Source: Globisporangium splendens
Taxonomy: Eukaryota; Oomycota; Peronosporomycetes; Pythiales; Pythiaceae
Assembly (NCBI GenBank): GCA_006386115.1
Contig: VFIW01000016.1
Location: forward strand, 1-64,000
Direction: 5' to 3'
Length of the DNA stretch: 64,000 nucleotides
The position numbers and the translations under genes were made by a program. Below, in pieces: positions 43,098 through 51,427 of this stretch; the first letter of the stretch is position 1, and every line of letters begins with the position of its first letter. A model generated the notes under the pieces. The model was not told the origin of the DNA. It made no database searches and was given only the letters and a program-made list of their open reading frames with translations.

Positions 43098-43919
43098 TTA
43101 CGATTCCGAAGTCGGGCTCGCGTTCATGGACACCAACGCGTTGCAATACTCGAGGACAAAGCTTCTTGGCCCCTCGATCGCCCAGACGACGACTTTGTTG
43201 CCGTGCGATTCCTTGATGATTTGACGGCCATAACCGTCAAACAGGTCGGGGTTGGCTTCGTGCGCCTTCTTCAGCAACTCTAAGCCGCATTCCCCCAGAG
43301 CAACCAACCGCCTGTTTGCTTCGTCGAACCGTCGCTTCTTTGTTGCGAGTTCGGCCTCCATCGCCGCCTCCTTGTTGCCAGCAATGCTGTCAAGCTCGAC
43401 TTCTACAGACGGTTCCACAAACAGCTCAAGCGCTGTTACGACATCAAAGGGGGTGAGGCGTACGCGATGCTGAAAAGCATTCTTGACCCCGTGTACGAAG
43501 GAGACGACGGTGAAGTTCTGGTATGGCGTGAGCGTATCCCGCGTAAACGCAGCGGCCATCTCGACGACCAAGCGCATCTGCTTCTTCCTCTGACATATAT
43601 GTTCCTCTCGGATATCGAGGAATGGAATCGTGTGAATCAAGCGACACCAGATTTCAAGGAGATTCGCTCCTTCAGTCTTCTCCCATTCAAGCGTGGGTTT
43701 GAGTGCAGTCATTTCAAGATGTGCAACCTTGGTCTGCGGGCACTGTTGAAGAGGGCGAACATCACGGTACCAGCTGAAAAAGATTGGATCGCGGTGGCAG
43801 ACACGTGGTGGCGAGAGCTGTTCAAGATCGACAAGTTCGAGACCGTCAACCTGAAGCTCGCGGGCGAGATTTTGACGGACGGGAAGGCGGTCAGTATCGT
43901 GATGCACAAGCCCAAGCAA
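43098..43919 (-). CDS. Unknown protein, C-terminal half likely real, left arm
   Basis: 273-codon ORF. From about residue 165 (EVELDSIAGNKEAAMEAEL) it looks like a genuine charged helical domain ending in GNKVVVWAIEGPRSFVLEY. The first ~150 codons are antisense to the Fanzor-like ORF and less protein-like. It was probably a longer minus-strand gene whose 5' part was replaced when the Fanzor-like sequence arrived. Confidence 0.4.
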   Translation of the reverse strand: MLGLVHHDTDRLPVRQNLARELQVDGLELVDLEQLSPPRVCHRDPIFFSWYRDVRPLQQCPQTKVAHLEMTALKPTLEWEKTEGANLLEIWCRLIHTIPFLDIREEHICQRKKQMRLVVEMAAAFTRDTLTPYQNFTVVSFVHGVKNAFQHRVRLTPFDVVTALELFVEPSVEVELDSIAGNKEAAMEAELATKKRRFDEANRRLVALGECGLELLKKAHEANPDLFDGYGRQIIKESHGNKVVVWAIEGPRSFVLEYCNALVSMNASPTSES

Positions 43920-44351
43920 GAAGCTATCGAACAGACGCTGAACGAGAAGAACATTGATATCATGTGGGGTCTGGATCCCGGTCGTAGAGATCTCTTTGTG
44001 GCTACGAACCAGTTCGGCGACAGGATTTCGTGTTCCTCACGCGAGTTCTATGAAGACGCGCACTACAAGAAGAGCAACCAGAAGATCGCGATCTGGCAAG
44101 AGAATCGTGCTGACGTCCTCGAAGCCATTCGCAACATGCCGACGAAGAAGACCACATCGCTCGACCGACTGCAAGAATACGTCAGGTTCATGATCCCACA
44201 CCTGGACTTGTTGCTTGAGTTCTGTCCATTGTCGATCCAATGGCTATCACGGTATGACTGTGAACCGAGACGCGAACGCTTCGAAGAACATATTGTTCCT
44301 GCTCATCGAGTGCAAGGTTCGTGGTCAGCCTCGGCCACATGCGTTCTCTAG
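43284..44351 (+). pseudogene. Fanzor (eukaryotic TnpB-like) fragment, left arm
   Basis: Open from 43284; first ATG 43467 (294 codons). Helical N-terminal part (VASNAVKLDFYRRFHKQLKR), then FSLLPFKRGF, KLAGEILTDGKAVSI, and a RuvC-I-like motif WGLDPGRRDLFVATN (Asp170 from the ATG), then a spacer with ISCSSREFYED and MPTKKTTSLDRLQEYVRFM. These match the order in Fanzor1 proteins, RNA-guided nucleases carried by eukaryotic transposons. The RuvC-II Glu, zinc ribbon and RuvC-III are absent because similarity stops at the tail repeat (44348), so it should be inactive. Confidence 0.6.
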
Positions 44352-44429
44352 AGCGAGAACATGACAACAACTAGTGTCCACGAGTGCCTTTGCGCAGCAA
44401 TGCGTCGAGGAGGCTCGTAGATAGCCTGC

Positions 44430-45536
44430 TCAGGCATTGTTATGGGTTCCAGGATGTAGGAAGACACACTTTGATAGGGTGACATTCTGGGTGAAATCCA
44501 TAATAATGTAGTCATTCTGAGTGTACGAGGCAGTCGTCTTGATACACTTGATTGGAATCTCACCGCGCTGTAGCTTCTCCGAGCGACGACGGTTCTCTCG
44601 AGCGATGATGCCCTTGACAAACGCGGTCACCCTGGTATAAATGTTGTTGCGCAGATCGATCGGGTTGGCGTTGTAGTGCACGCCGATCTGAACAGTCCAG
44701 TCGTGATCCTTGTCGGCGAATTTCTTCCGCATGGCGTGTCGAACGTTGACACCTTGGCCAGCGATGAACGCCAGCTTCCGACTCTCACGACCTTTGTCGT
44801 CCGTGAAGCGGTATCCCACGCAGACGAAGTTGTGGTGGAGCTTAGGGTCGACTGGATTCATCGTCGAAACGATGGACTTCTGCTGGAGCAACTCCACGAC
44901 AGTGTCCAGTTTGCGGAGGACGCTGTGTTGCTTGATTTCAGCTCTCTCAGCACGCTCGAATTTGGCTTCGATCGAATTCAGCTTTTCGAAAACCTTGTCG
45001 ATGGTTGACTGCTTCTCGCTGTTGCTGGCGACGAGTTTCGCTGTGGCAGCTTCGTCGAGCGCCTTCTGGTACTGACCGTAGTATTTGATGATCTTCTCAA
45101 GAAAGACGTAATACTTGGCGTACTTCTTTGGATCGGCCGTTTACGAAGGCGACGACTTGGTGCGTAGTAACGCGATCTTGAAAGCGTCAGGGGTCAGCAA
45201 GTATACGTGTTTGGTGGAATATCCACCTTGCGGAACCCGCTGGTGGTTATCCTCCAGTTAGTAATCTTCATTCTCAAGGAGTCCGAGGCTGATTAGGTGG
45301 TCACGAACACGTGCACTTGATTGGCACTGCGTGGTGGCACCGTACTGGGCCAGCTTCTCGTGATGGACAACGAACTTTCCATCGTTGGCTTGGTCGGCAA
45401 GTTCGGAGAAATACTCCATGAAGGACAGAGCTTGTTCGGGATAAAAACGCTGACTCATCTGCTGAGTAAAATCATGAAGTGAGATCTTGACATCACGAGC
45501 GACAAAGTCGTTGATCATATTGACGACGGACGCCAT
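44430..45536 (-). pseudogene. MSV199/DUF3627-type gene (large DNA virus-like), left arm
   Basis: One frame of 368 codons interrupted by two TAA codons (45258-45260, 45141-45143). The N-terminal part has the MSV199 pattern (a helical start, LGLLENEDY, then a GG-Y and LLTPDAFKIALLRTK). Next comes a tyrosine-rich helix and coiled coil, then a C-terminal DUF3627-like domain (FVCVGYRFTD, a two-helix Arg/Lys-rich end). Such proteins are known from iridoviruses, entomopoxviruses and relatives; role unknown, probably DNA-binding. Carried in an oomycete-like genome it suggests transfer from a large DNA virus. The breaks make it non-functional unless read through. Confidence 0.65.
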
Positions 45537-46079
45537 CGTTTGCCTGAGTAGTTGCTGGCAAAAGCAATTATGTGGGTGGTCATCAACAAAAGCAGCTGGA
45601 GGATATCCTCCATCCGGTAAAATCTCAAGGTGGGAATGCCACCCCGCTGTTGGATATTCTACACCCTGTGCTTCCCCATTCGCGTGTTTCCATGGAAGGA
45701 ATGCCTATCACGAAAGGTCACGAGTGAACCGGTCGAAAGGATGTTGTCTGAGCGTGTATGGTAGAATCCGGTAATCTCCCTCGTCGAGACTAAGGACGTC
45801 GAGGTGTTCCTTCGTGTCATTGCTGCGTTCGGCAAGAGTACACACGTTGATGAGGAAAGCCACCCACTGGAGGATATCCTCCAGCCGGTAATCTATTCTC
45901 AAAGTGGGAAAGACATCCGTAATCGCTCATGCTTGCTGTATCCACCCGCTCTTCCATGGTAACACTCGACTTCCTTGGCCTCGTCGAAGGAGTTTACCGG
46001 GTGCGAGATATCTCGCAGTGGATTCCACTAATTACCCTGTTGCTGCTCGCCAAGTCGTTGAGATATTGATTTTGTTACT
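45537..46079 (-). repeat. Scrambled MSV199-motif fragments and GGAGGATATCCTCC palindromes, left arm
   Basis: At least three diverged pieces of the MSV199 'DY-x-LED...GG-Y' segment occur between 45590 and 46020. The palindrome TGGAGGATATCCTCCA occurs near 45597 and 45873 and, imperfectly, at 45250. Each is followed by CCGGTAA and a GGTGGG-type word. A CGAGATATCTCG palindrome lies near 46003. They look like remnants of tandem copies of the neighbouring gene. Confidence 0.5.
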
Positions 46080-46424
46080 TCACTGTTGGCGTAAAGCAAA
46101 GCTAAGAGTACACTTGAATTTCTTGGATCTTGAGGACTGAAGTTGCTCACCACTCCGTTTCTTGGTACTTGGTATCTGGCTGTGGCTTCCCGTTGACTCG
46201 ACGTAGTAGACAGTGCAATCTTGAACCGAGCAATCGACGACTCGCACTTTCCGGGTACAATCGCGATTGGTCGTGCACTTGTACACGAAGGCACGGCGGC
46301 AATTCGATCCGTTGTTGTAGGCAAACGTGTACTCGGCATCGTCGACAGATTGCACCGCGATGCGGACCACTGTCTCAGTGCAGTGACAAGACTCAAACTT
46401 GTATGCTGCTCGCGACGAAGCCAT
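46080..46424 (-). CDS. WRKY-GCM1/FLYWCH-like zinc finger protein, left arm
   Basis: 114 residues. A segment with YTFAYNNGSNCRRAFVYKC, a second Cys in CTRKVRVVDC, and GSHSQ fits the C...C...H-x-H layout of FLYWCH/WRKY-GCM1 fingers that begin Mutator-like transposases. Here it stands alone with a short basic tail, as a detached DNA-binding module or the first exon of a lost transposase. Confidence 0.5.
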   Translation of the reverse strand: MASSRAAYKFESCHCTETVVRIAVQSVDDAEYTFAYNNGSNCRRAFVYKCTTNRDCTRKVRVVDCSVQDCTVYYVESTGSHSQIPSTKKRSGEQLQSSRSKKFKCTLSFALRQQ

Positions 46425-46539
46425 GTGATCAACGGGTTGGAATTCGAGAAGTGAAATCTAGAACAATCGGCCAATCTGATGGAAAGAAAAATGAGCACAA
46501 ATGTGCTTCGCAAATATTCTCACAACCAAGAAACCCAAC

Positions 46540-46869
46540 ATGAGTGCTGCTTTCGCGAGCTTTGATGCCTTCCTGGACTCGATCACGGATCCCGCGCGGC
46601 TGGACTGCTTCACCCAGAAGTACAGCCGCCTCGCTGGGAAACTAGGTGCGTGGCTTGGCGTTCTGGTGGACCTGTACCTTCAGGATCCCCGGCGCACGCA
46701 GAGTGCTCTCATCCAGGTCCTCGGGAAGCCCAGGGTTATGGCGGAGCTCTATCGGTACTCCAAGCGGTTGGAGCTCACCACGAGCGACGACTGGTTCTCG
46801 TTCGTCACGTACGTGTCGGAGGGGATGGCCACGGAGCAGTTCGAGGATGTCTTTGCGAAGATGGCGTAG
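46540..46869 (+). CDS. Small helical protein, 109 residues, left arm
   Basis: Starts MSAAFASFDAFLDSITDPAR and is helix-rich throughout (LGAWLGVLVDLYLQDPRR, YVSEGMATEQFEDVFAKMA). Intact in both arms. No family recognised, no signal peptide or membrane segment. Followed 100 bp later by the small zinc-finger gene on the same strand. Confidence 0.5.
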   Translation: MSAAFASFDAFLDSITDPARLDCFTQKYSRLAGKLGAWLGVLVDLYLQDPRRTQSALIQVLGKPRVMAELYRYSKRLELTTSDDWFSFVTYVSEGMATEQFEDVFAKMA

Positions 46870-46976
46870 CAGGTGAGAGCACAAAATACTTGTCGGGTGC
46901 GGATGTGCCGACAATGTTTTTTTGATCAGCCACGTTCTTGAAAGCATCCTTGATAGTATAAGATTTGCAAGCAGCA

Positions 46977-47261
46977 ATGTCTGATCAAGAAAAGCGACGG
47001 GTATTGAATGCTCAATCCGCTTGAGTGTGGAAAGAGAATCATCCAGATATTTTACAAACATGGTACACGTGCGAGTGTGGCGTGCGCTACTCGTACGCAA
47101 ACAAAACCCACCACGTTCGAACGCAAAAGCATCAGGGTTTCGTCGAATTCAAAAAGCAGTTGGATGCGACGCGCGCAGAGCTGGAGTCCTATATTACCAA
47201 GGGCACTGTAAATGTCACCCTAGACGGAAGGCGTCAATGTCGCCCTCCGCTCAAGCAATAA
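46977..47261 (+). pseudogene. Small CxCG-type zinc finger gene, left arm
   Basis: MSDQEKRRVLNAQSA, then TGA (47022-47024), then 78 open codons with WYTCECGVRYSYANK...H...H (C-x-C-G-x2-Y...H-x5-H type). The same C-x-C-G...NK..H..T..H layout is frequent in proteins of giant DNA viruses. A paralogue in the spacer (51147-51398) has a codon where this copy has TGA but is frameshifted elsewhere. Confidence 0.55.
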
Positions 47262-47706
47262 TGCTGGAGAATCAACCAGCTATCGCCTAGCAACTCGTGA
47301 GCACTAGACGACAATAAGTCCTATCCTACGTTCCCGGTCTACAAAATCAGAAAATGTGGTAGAGTCAGGAACAGGATATTCGCACGCATACATCAAGAAC
47401 TCCCCCAGTCTGAGCAGGAGTGGAGGTGATGGCACACTCGTCTCTCCGAGATTGCTCTCATTCGTAAACTATTTTTAAAAAAGTAAAGGTGGACATTTTC
47501 AGTGCCCTTGGTAATAGTGACATTGGCGAGAACATCCACGATGTCACTATTCGAAGGAGGATTCTCGATGGGTTCGCGCCGACTGGCCTTATTCTCCACT
47601 TCCGATCCTGCCGACTGACTAGCAGAACGGTGATCGACAAAATGAGCAGCGCCTGCAGCGCAACCGGTAGGCGTCGGACTGGCCCGACGACGCGCTATCG
47701 AACGAC
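47262..47706. other. Inner end of left arm and start of spacer
   Basis: No gene. A 25-base sequence around CCAAGGGCACTG occurs at 47192-47216 and, inverted, at 47490-47516. The second copy is exactly where the arm homology ends. Confidence 0.5.
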
Positions 47707-48954
47707 ATGGGGGACCACGCAGCTGATCGATACCGACGCTTCCGGCGCTTTGTCGAGGCGCAGGATGAAGACGTGCTGGACGAGGCGCTGTTCGGGCTGC
47801 TGCTGAGCGCCGAAACCATGCGTGACGAGATGCGCGCGTACGACGAACAGCCGTCGGCGCTGCTGCGACTGGCACAGACCGGCCACTTTGTACGCCAGTC
47901 GCTGCGACTGCACGGCTTGCTGGACGCGGCCAGCGCTGCATACCCTATGGACGAACCGCCAGCTTTGAGTCTGTGTGAAGGCGTGCTCAAGCAGGAACGG
48001 ACTGCTCGAGTCGCGAGATTCAATGAGATGTTGGCATCACTTAATGGCGACGACGTGTCGGAGACAATGCTCGCCCGTGAAATCGAGACTGATTCGCAGC
48101 AAGAAGAAGTGCTGACGCTGCTGATGACCGGACTGGACAAATACCAAGACGTGCTTAACGAGAAGGAAGCTAGGATGATCCAAGTGGCGTTCGATGTGGT
48201 CGCCCTGCGGTGCAACGTCATTGTGATGACACTTCCGGGTGGATTCGTGGCACCGTTCGAGTTTGGAGGCACATGTGGTCTCTTGCGATGGGGGAATGAC
48301 CTGTTCATCCCGCAGTACGTTTACCAAGCGCGTTTCATCAAGGAGGTGTCGGTGTGGTCAGAGCTGAATCATCCACACATAGCCAAGTTCCTTGGCGCCT
48401 GTCACGATGGGAATCAGCCATTCATCGCGCATGAGAAGGTGCGCTCGCTGACTGAGTACGCGACAAACGTGAAGGACCGGAAGGTGGTATGGCAGCGATT
48501 CTACGTAGTCGCGCTGGCGTTGCAATATCTGCAAGAGCGGGGCTTTGGATGCCGGCAGCTTCTACCCCACAACGTGCTCTGCGCACAGTATGAAGACAAG
48601 GCGATCCTGCTCGGTGTCAGTTTCGTCGAGCTGAGACGCGAAAACGGTTCAACTGGTGGGGATAATGCGGAAGGTGACTACCAGCGCACATCCTGCGTTG
48701 CCTCGGACATTGTGGCCTTGAGCTTGCTGATCGTGAACATCTTGGATGAGATGACGTCCCCAGCCCGAGCTGCGCGAATTGAGCAACCGGATCGCTTCCA
48801 GTCGATGCCGACGCACCTCCCCGACTGTCTTGATGAAGCTGAATGGGACTACTTGCACCAAATCACATGCGTGGACGCCGAGTCTGAGGGCGCGATGCTT
48901 CAAGTGATCGCGAGGTTGAGCGCGTTTGCCGGAATTGGGGACGGGCTGAAGTAG
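47707..48954 (+). CDS. Pseudokinase-like protein
   Basis: 415 residues. An N-terminal helical domain of the type preceding oomycete TKL kinases (RFRRFVEAQDEDVL, SLRLHGLLDAASAAY) is followed by a degenerate kinase domain. EVSVWSELNHPHIAKFLGAC matches the alphaC/beta4 region. The HRD-DLK loop is replaced by CRQLLPHNVL and DFG by LGVSF, so catalysis is not expected. Its stop (48952-48954) abuts the next ATG without a gap, so the two may once have formed one gene. Confidence 0.65.
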   Translation: MGDHAADRYRRFRRFVEAQDEDVLDEALFGLLLSAETMRDEMRAYDEQPSALLRLAQTGHFVRQSLRLHGLLDAASAAYPMDEPPALSLCEGVLKQERTARVARFNEMLASLNGDDVSETMLAREIETDSQQEEVLTLLMTGLDKYQDVLNEKEARMIQVAFDVVALRCNVIVMTLPGGFVAPFEFGGTCGLLRWGNDLFIPQYVYQARFIKEVSVWSELNHPHIAKFLGACHDGNQPFIAHEKVRSLTEYATNVKDRKVVWQRFYVVALALQYLQERGFGCRQLLPHNVLCAQYEDKAILLGVSFVELRRENGSTGGDNAEGDYQRTSCVASDIVALSLLIVNILDEMTSPARAARIEQPDRFQSMPTHLPDCLDEAEWDYLHQITCVDAESEGAMLQVIARLSAFAGIGDGLK

Positions 48955-50830
48955 ATGGATGCCACCATCGGCGAGGTGATTGTGACTGAGCTTCAACAGA
49001 TTGCGGATGTTCTCTCGCGTTGCGACTCCATGATTGGCAGAGTCGACGATCTCACGGCGCATGTTCAGTCCCGCTTTGCCGACATCTACCTTCGCCTCTG
49101 CGAGATCCAAGCGAACCGAGAGCACGATGAGCCAACGAAAGACGCGATCGCGTATTTCGCTAGCTTACACGTTCGGCTCTATCGCTTCTTGGAGCAGAAG
49201 ACGAACAGCTACGCAAATTGCTTCTCGGACAGTCTCGCATCGTGCTCGTCTACGCTGAGTCAGCGGGAGCTCGCGACCACGTTCTTCTTCCACACGGACA
49301 TTGACCGGTTTATGGCGTTGCATAACGTGGCAAGTTCGACAGCAGTGCACTCGTGGAAACCTGACTGGACCGCTCTATGCTGGAAGCTCCAGTCAGTGGC
49401 GCTGAATTCCCTTATACGCGCACCTCCTGTTACCTGAAGCCGGACGGGACCAGCCATGACACGGGCGTCGACAATTGCGAGTGGGCATGCGATGATGCTG
49501 CAGCTGGTTCATCCCGGCAGTCCAAGCTCTCGAAATGGTTTATGCCGCCATCCGAAGTCGACTTCCACTCGTTCAAAGCGTTCAGTCAGGGCTCGTTCGG
49601 GGCGGTATATCATGGGAGAAGGTTCGATACACCCGTCGTCGTGAAGCATATTTTCATCGAAGCGAACAACCGAAAGTAGGTCCTCACGCAGTTTCACCAC
49701 GAAGCCGACGTGTGGTACTAGCTCAACCACATTAACATCGTCGAAATGTACGGCGCATGCTACGTGGATACGCCGTTCTTCGTTTGCGAATTTGCGAGAG
49801 GTGGAGAACTGGGCTCGTATCTGAAGAAGAATGGTTGGGAACCATACCTGATATGGTACAGTCTGCTGAATGCTGCATTGGGACTTCAGTACCTGCACGA
49901 CAACGGCATCGTCCACGGCGACTTGAAGGGGAACAACATTATGTTGGTGCTGACGACGTCGTGAAACAGGCGGACTTTGGCTTGAGTGTATTGGCGCGAG
50001 ACAGCGACAAGAAGACTTGCGGCGCTGTCGGCGCATACCGATGAAAGTCACCTGAATGTTTACCATCGACGAATGGACCGGGCGAGTCTGCAACGCTCGC
50101 CTCGGACGTCTTCTCGTTCGCGATGTGCATGATCGAAGTAGTGAGCGTGGAATTTCCATGGGGAGATAGCATCCCCGATGATGCGGTGAAGGTCCAGGCG
50201 AAGATGGGCATTTTGCCAGCACGTCCGACAGACATGGCAGATCCGGAATGGCGGCTCATTAAGCGGATGTGCTGCTTGGACCCGTCGGAGCGTGTTACGA
50301 ACGACGCCGTGGTGGTGCACTTGTCGTCGCTGATCGAGCAATTGGACATGACTCAGTTGTGTCCATCCATCCGCGAACATGACGCAAAGATGCCATACAA
50401 GAAGAATAAGAATCGTGTCAGCACTCGTGGAGGAGCGTTGCTGAGTGTATTAACGCTCGCGACGAGTTCCAACGAGCTGCTATCCAACTACGTTCGAGTC
50501 CATCTTCTCGCTGTGCACGTGAACCGTGGTGCGCGATCAGAGCAACACGAAATCTCAGCAGTAGTCACGCTGTTGACAAATGGAGACGACCAAGAGAAAG
50601 CGTTGGCAGCTCAGGCATTAGCTGACCTGTCATTGGGCAGTCCCGACAACAAGACTTTGATCGCGTCAGCAGGTGCCATCGGACTATTAGTGGCGTTGGT
50701 GCCTGACGGCAACGACTTTCAGAAAGAATAGGCTGCTGCTGTGTTGGCATATCTGATGATGGACTAAGACAGCAAGGCATTGATCGCTGCTGGCGAGAGT
50801 GGCAACCCATGTCAGCAGCTACGCTTGGTG
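48955..50830 (+). pseudogene. Decayed protein kinase with Armadillo repeats
   Basis: A 160-codon helical N-terminus (48955-49437), then a frame change near 49385. Kinase domain: glycine loop FSQGSFGAVYHG, VVVK, GLQYLHDNGIVHGDLKGNN (HRD is HGD), ADFGLS, SPE. C-terminal Armadillo-like repeats (AALADLSLGSPDNKTLIASAGAI type). Breaks: TAG 49677-49679, TAG 49719-49721, indel near 49950, TGA 50042-50044, TAG 50729-50731, TAA 50765-50767. The ancestor was probably an active Ser/Thr or TKL kinase. Confidence 0.75.
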
Positions 50831-51146
50831 AGTGGGTTACGTCGTCGAGCGAATTCGGGACGCTGCCGGCGGATCGTCGTAGTCCAAGTGAGATTAACAA
50901 GGTGAAAGACTCACGGCAACGGAAGGTCTGTATAGTGGCCATTACGAGGCACGTGAAGAAGTGTCGAAGTCGAAGCGCCAGTCTCTCTCTACTTTTTTGG
51001 TACACTGTGATCCCCTCAGCTCGTTCGTCCGTGCGAGTTCGAGAGGAATGGTCGCTGTATTGAGTGGCTCGATATGCCAGGACTCTGTCAAGGCAGATGC
51101 AGGATTCGGTAGTCATATTGAAAGGCATCTTTGATAATATAAGAAC
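50831..51146. other. Spacer region without a gene
   Basis: A + frame at 50809-51063 is open but is not protein-like. No feature recognised. Confidence 0.35.
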
Positions 51147-51398
51147 ATGGAAACGGAGAAGTCTGATCACGAAAGGCGACATGCGTTGAACGCGCACTAC
51201 GCTCAAGTATGGCGAGAGAGACATCCAGAGGTTCTGCGAACATGGTACACATGCGAATGCGGTGTGCGCTACTTGTATGCGAGCAAGTGCAACCACCTTC
51301 GGACTCAAAAAGCATCAGAGATTCATCGAATTCAAAAAGCAGTTGGATGCGATTCGCGACGAGATTGAAGCGTACAAAGAGGCTCAACATCAGGCGTG
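51147..51398 (+). pseudogene. CxCG-type zinc finger gene, diverged spacer copy
   Basis: Begins METEKSDHERRHALNAHYAQ and contains WYTCECGVRYLYASKCNHLR. An extra A in the run at about 51307-51312 shifts the frame within the finger; beyond it the other frame continues as HQRFIEFKKQLD up to 51398. It lacks the TGA of the arm copy, so the two decayed separately after duplicating. Confidence 0.6.
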
Positions 51399-51427
51399 AT
51401 CAGCACGCAGTTTTTTTCATTTACGTA

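Larger units (their letters stand above)
36449..47516 (+). repeat. Giant inverted repeat, left arm
   Basis: 11.07 kb arm. Base x here pairs with base 100111-x in the right arm. All ORFs longer than 60 codons in it recur in mirror image. I found only two differences: 36455/63656 and 39809/60302. The first 6 bases at the outer edge may be chance matches. Confidence 0.97.
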
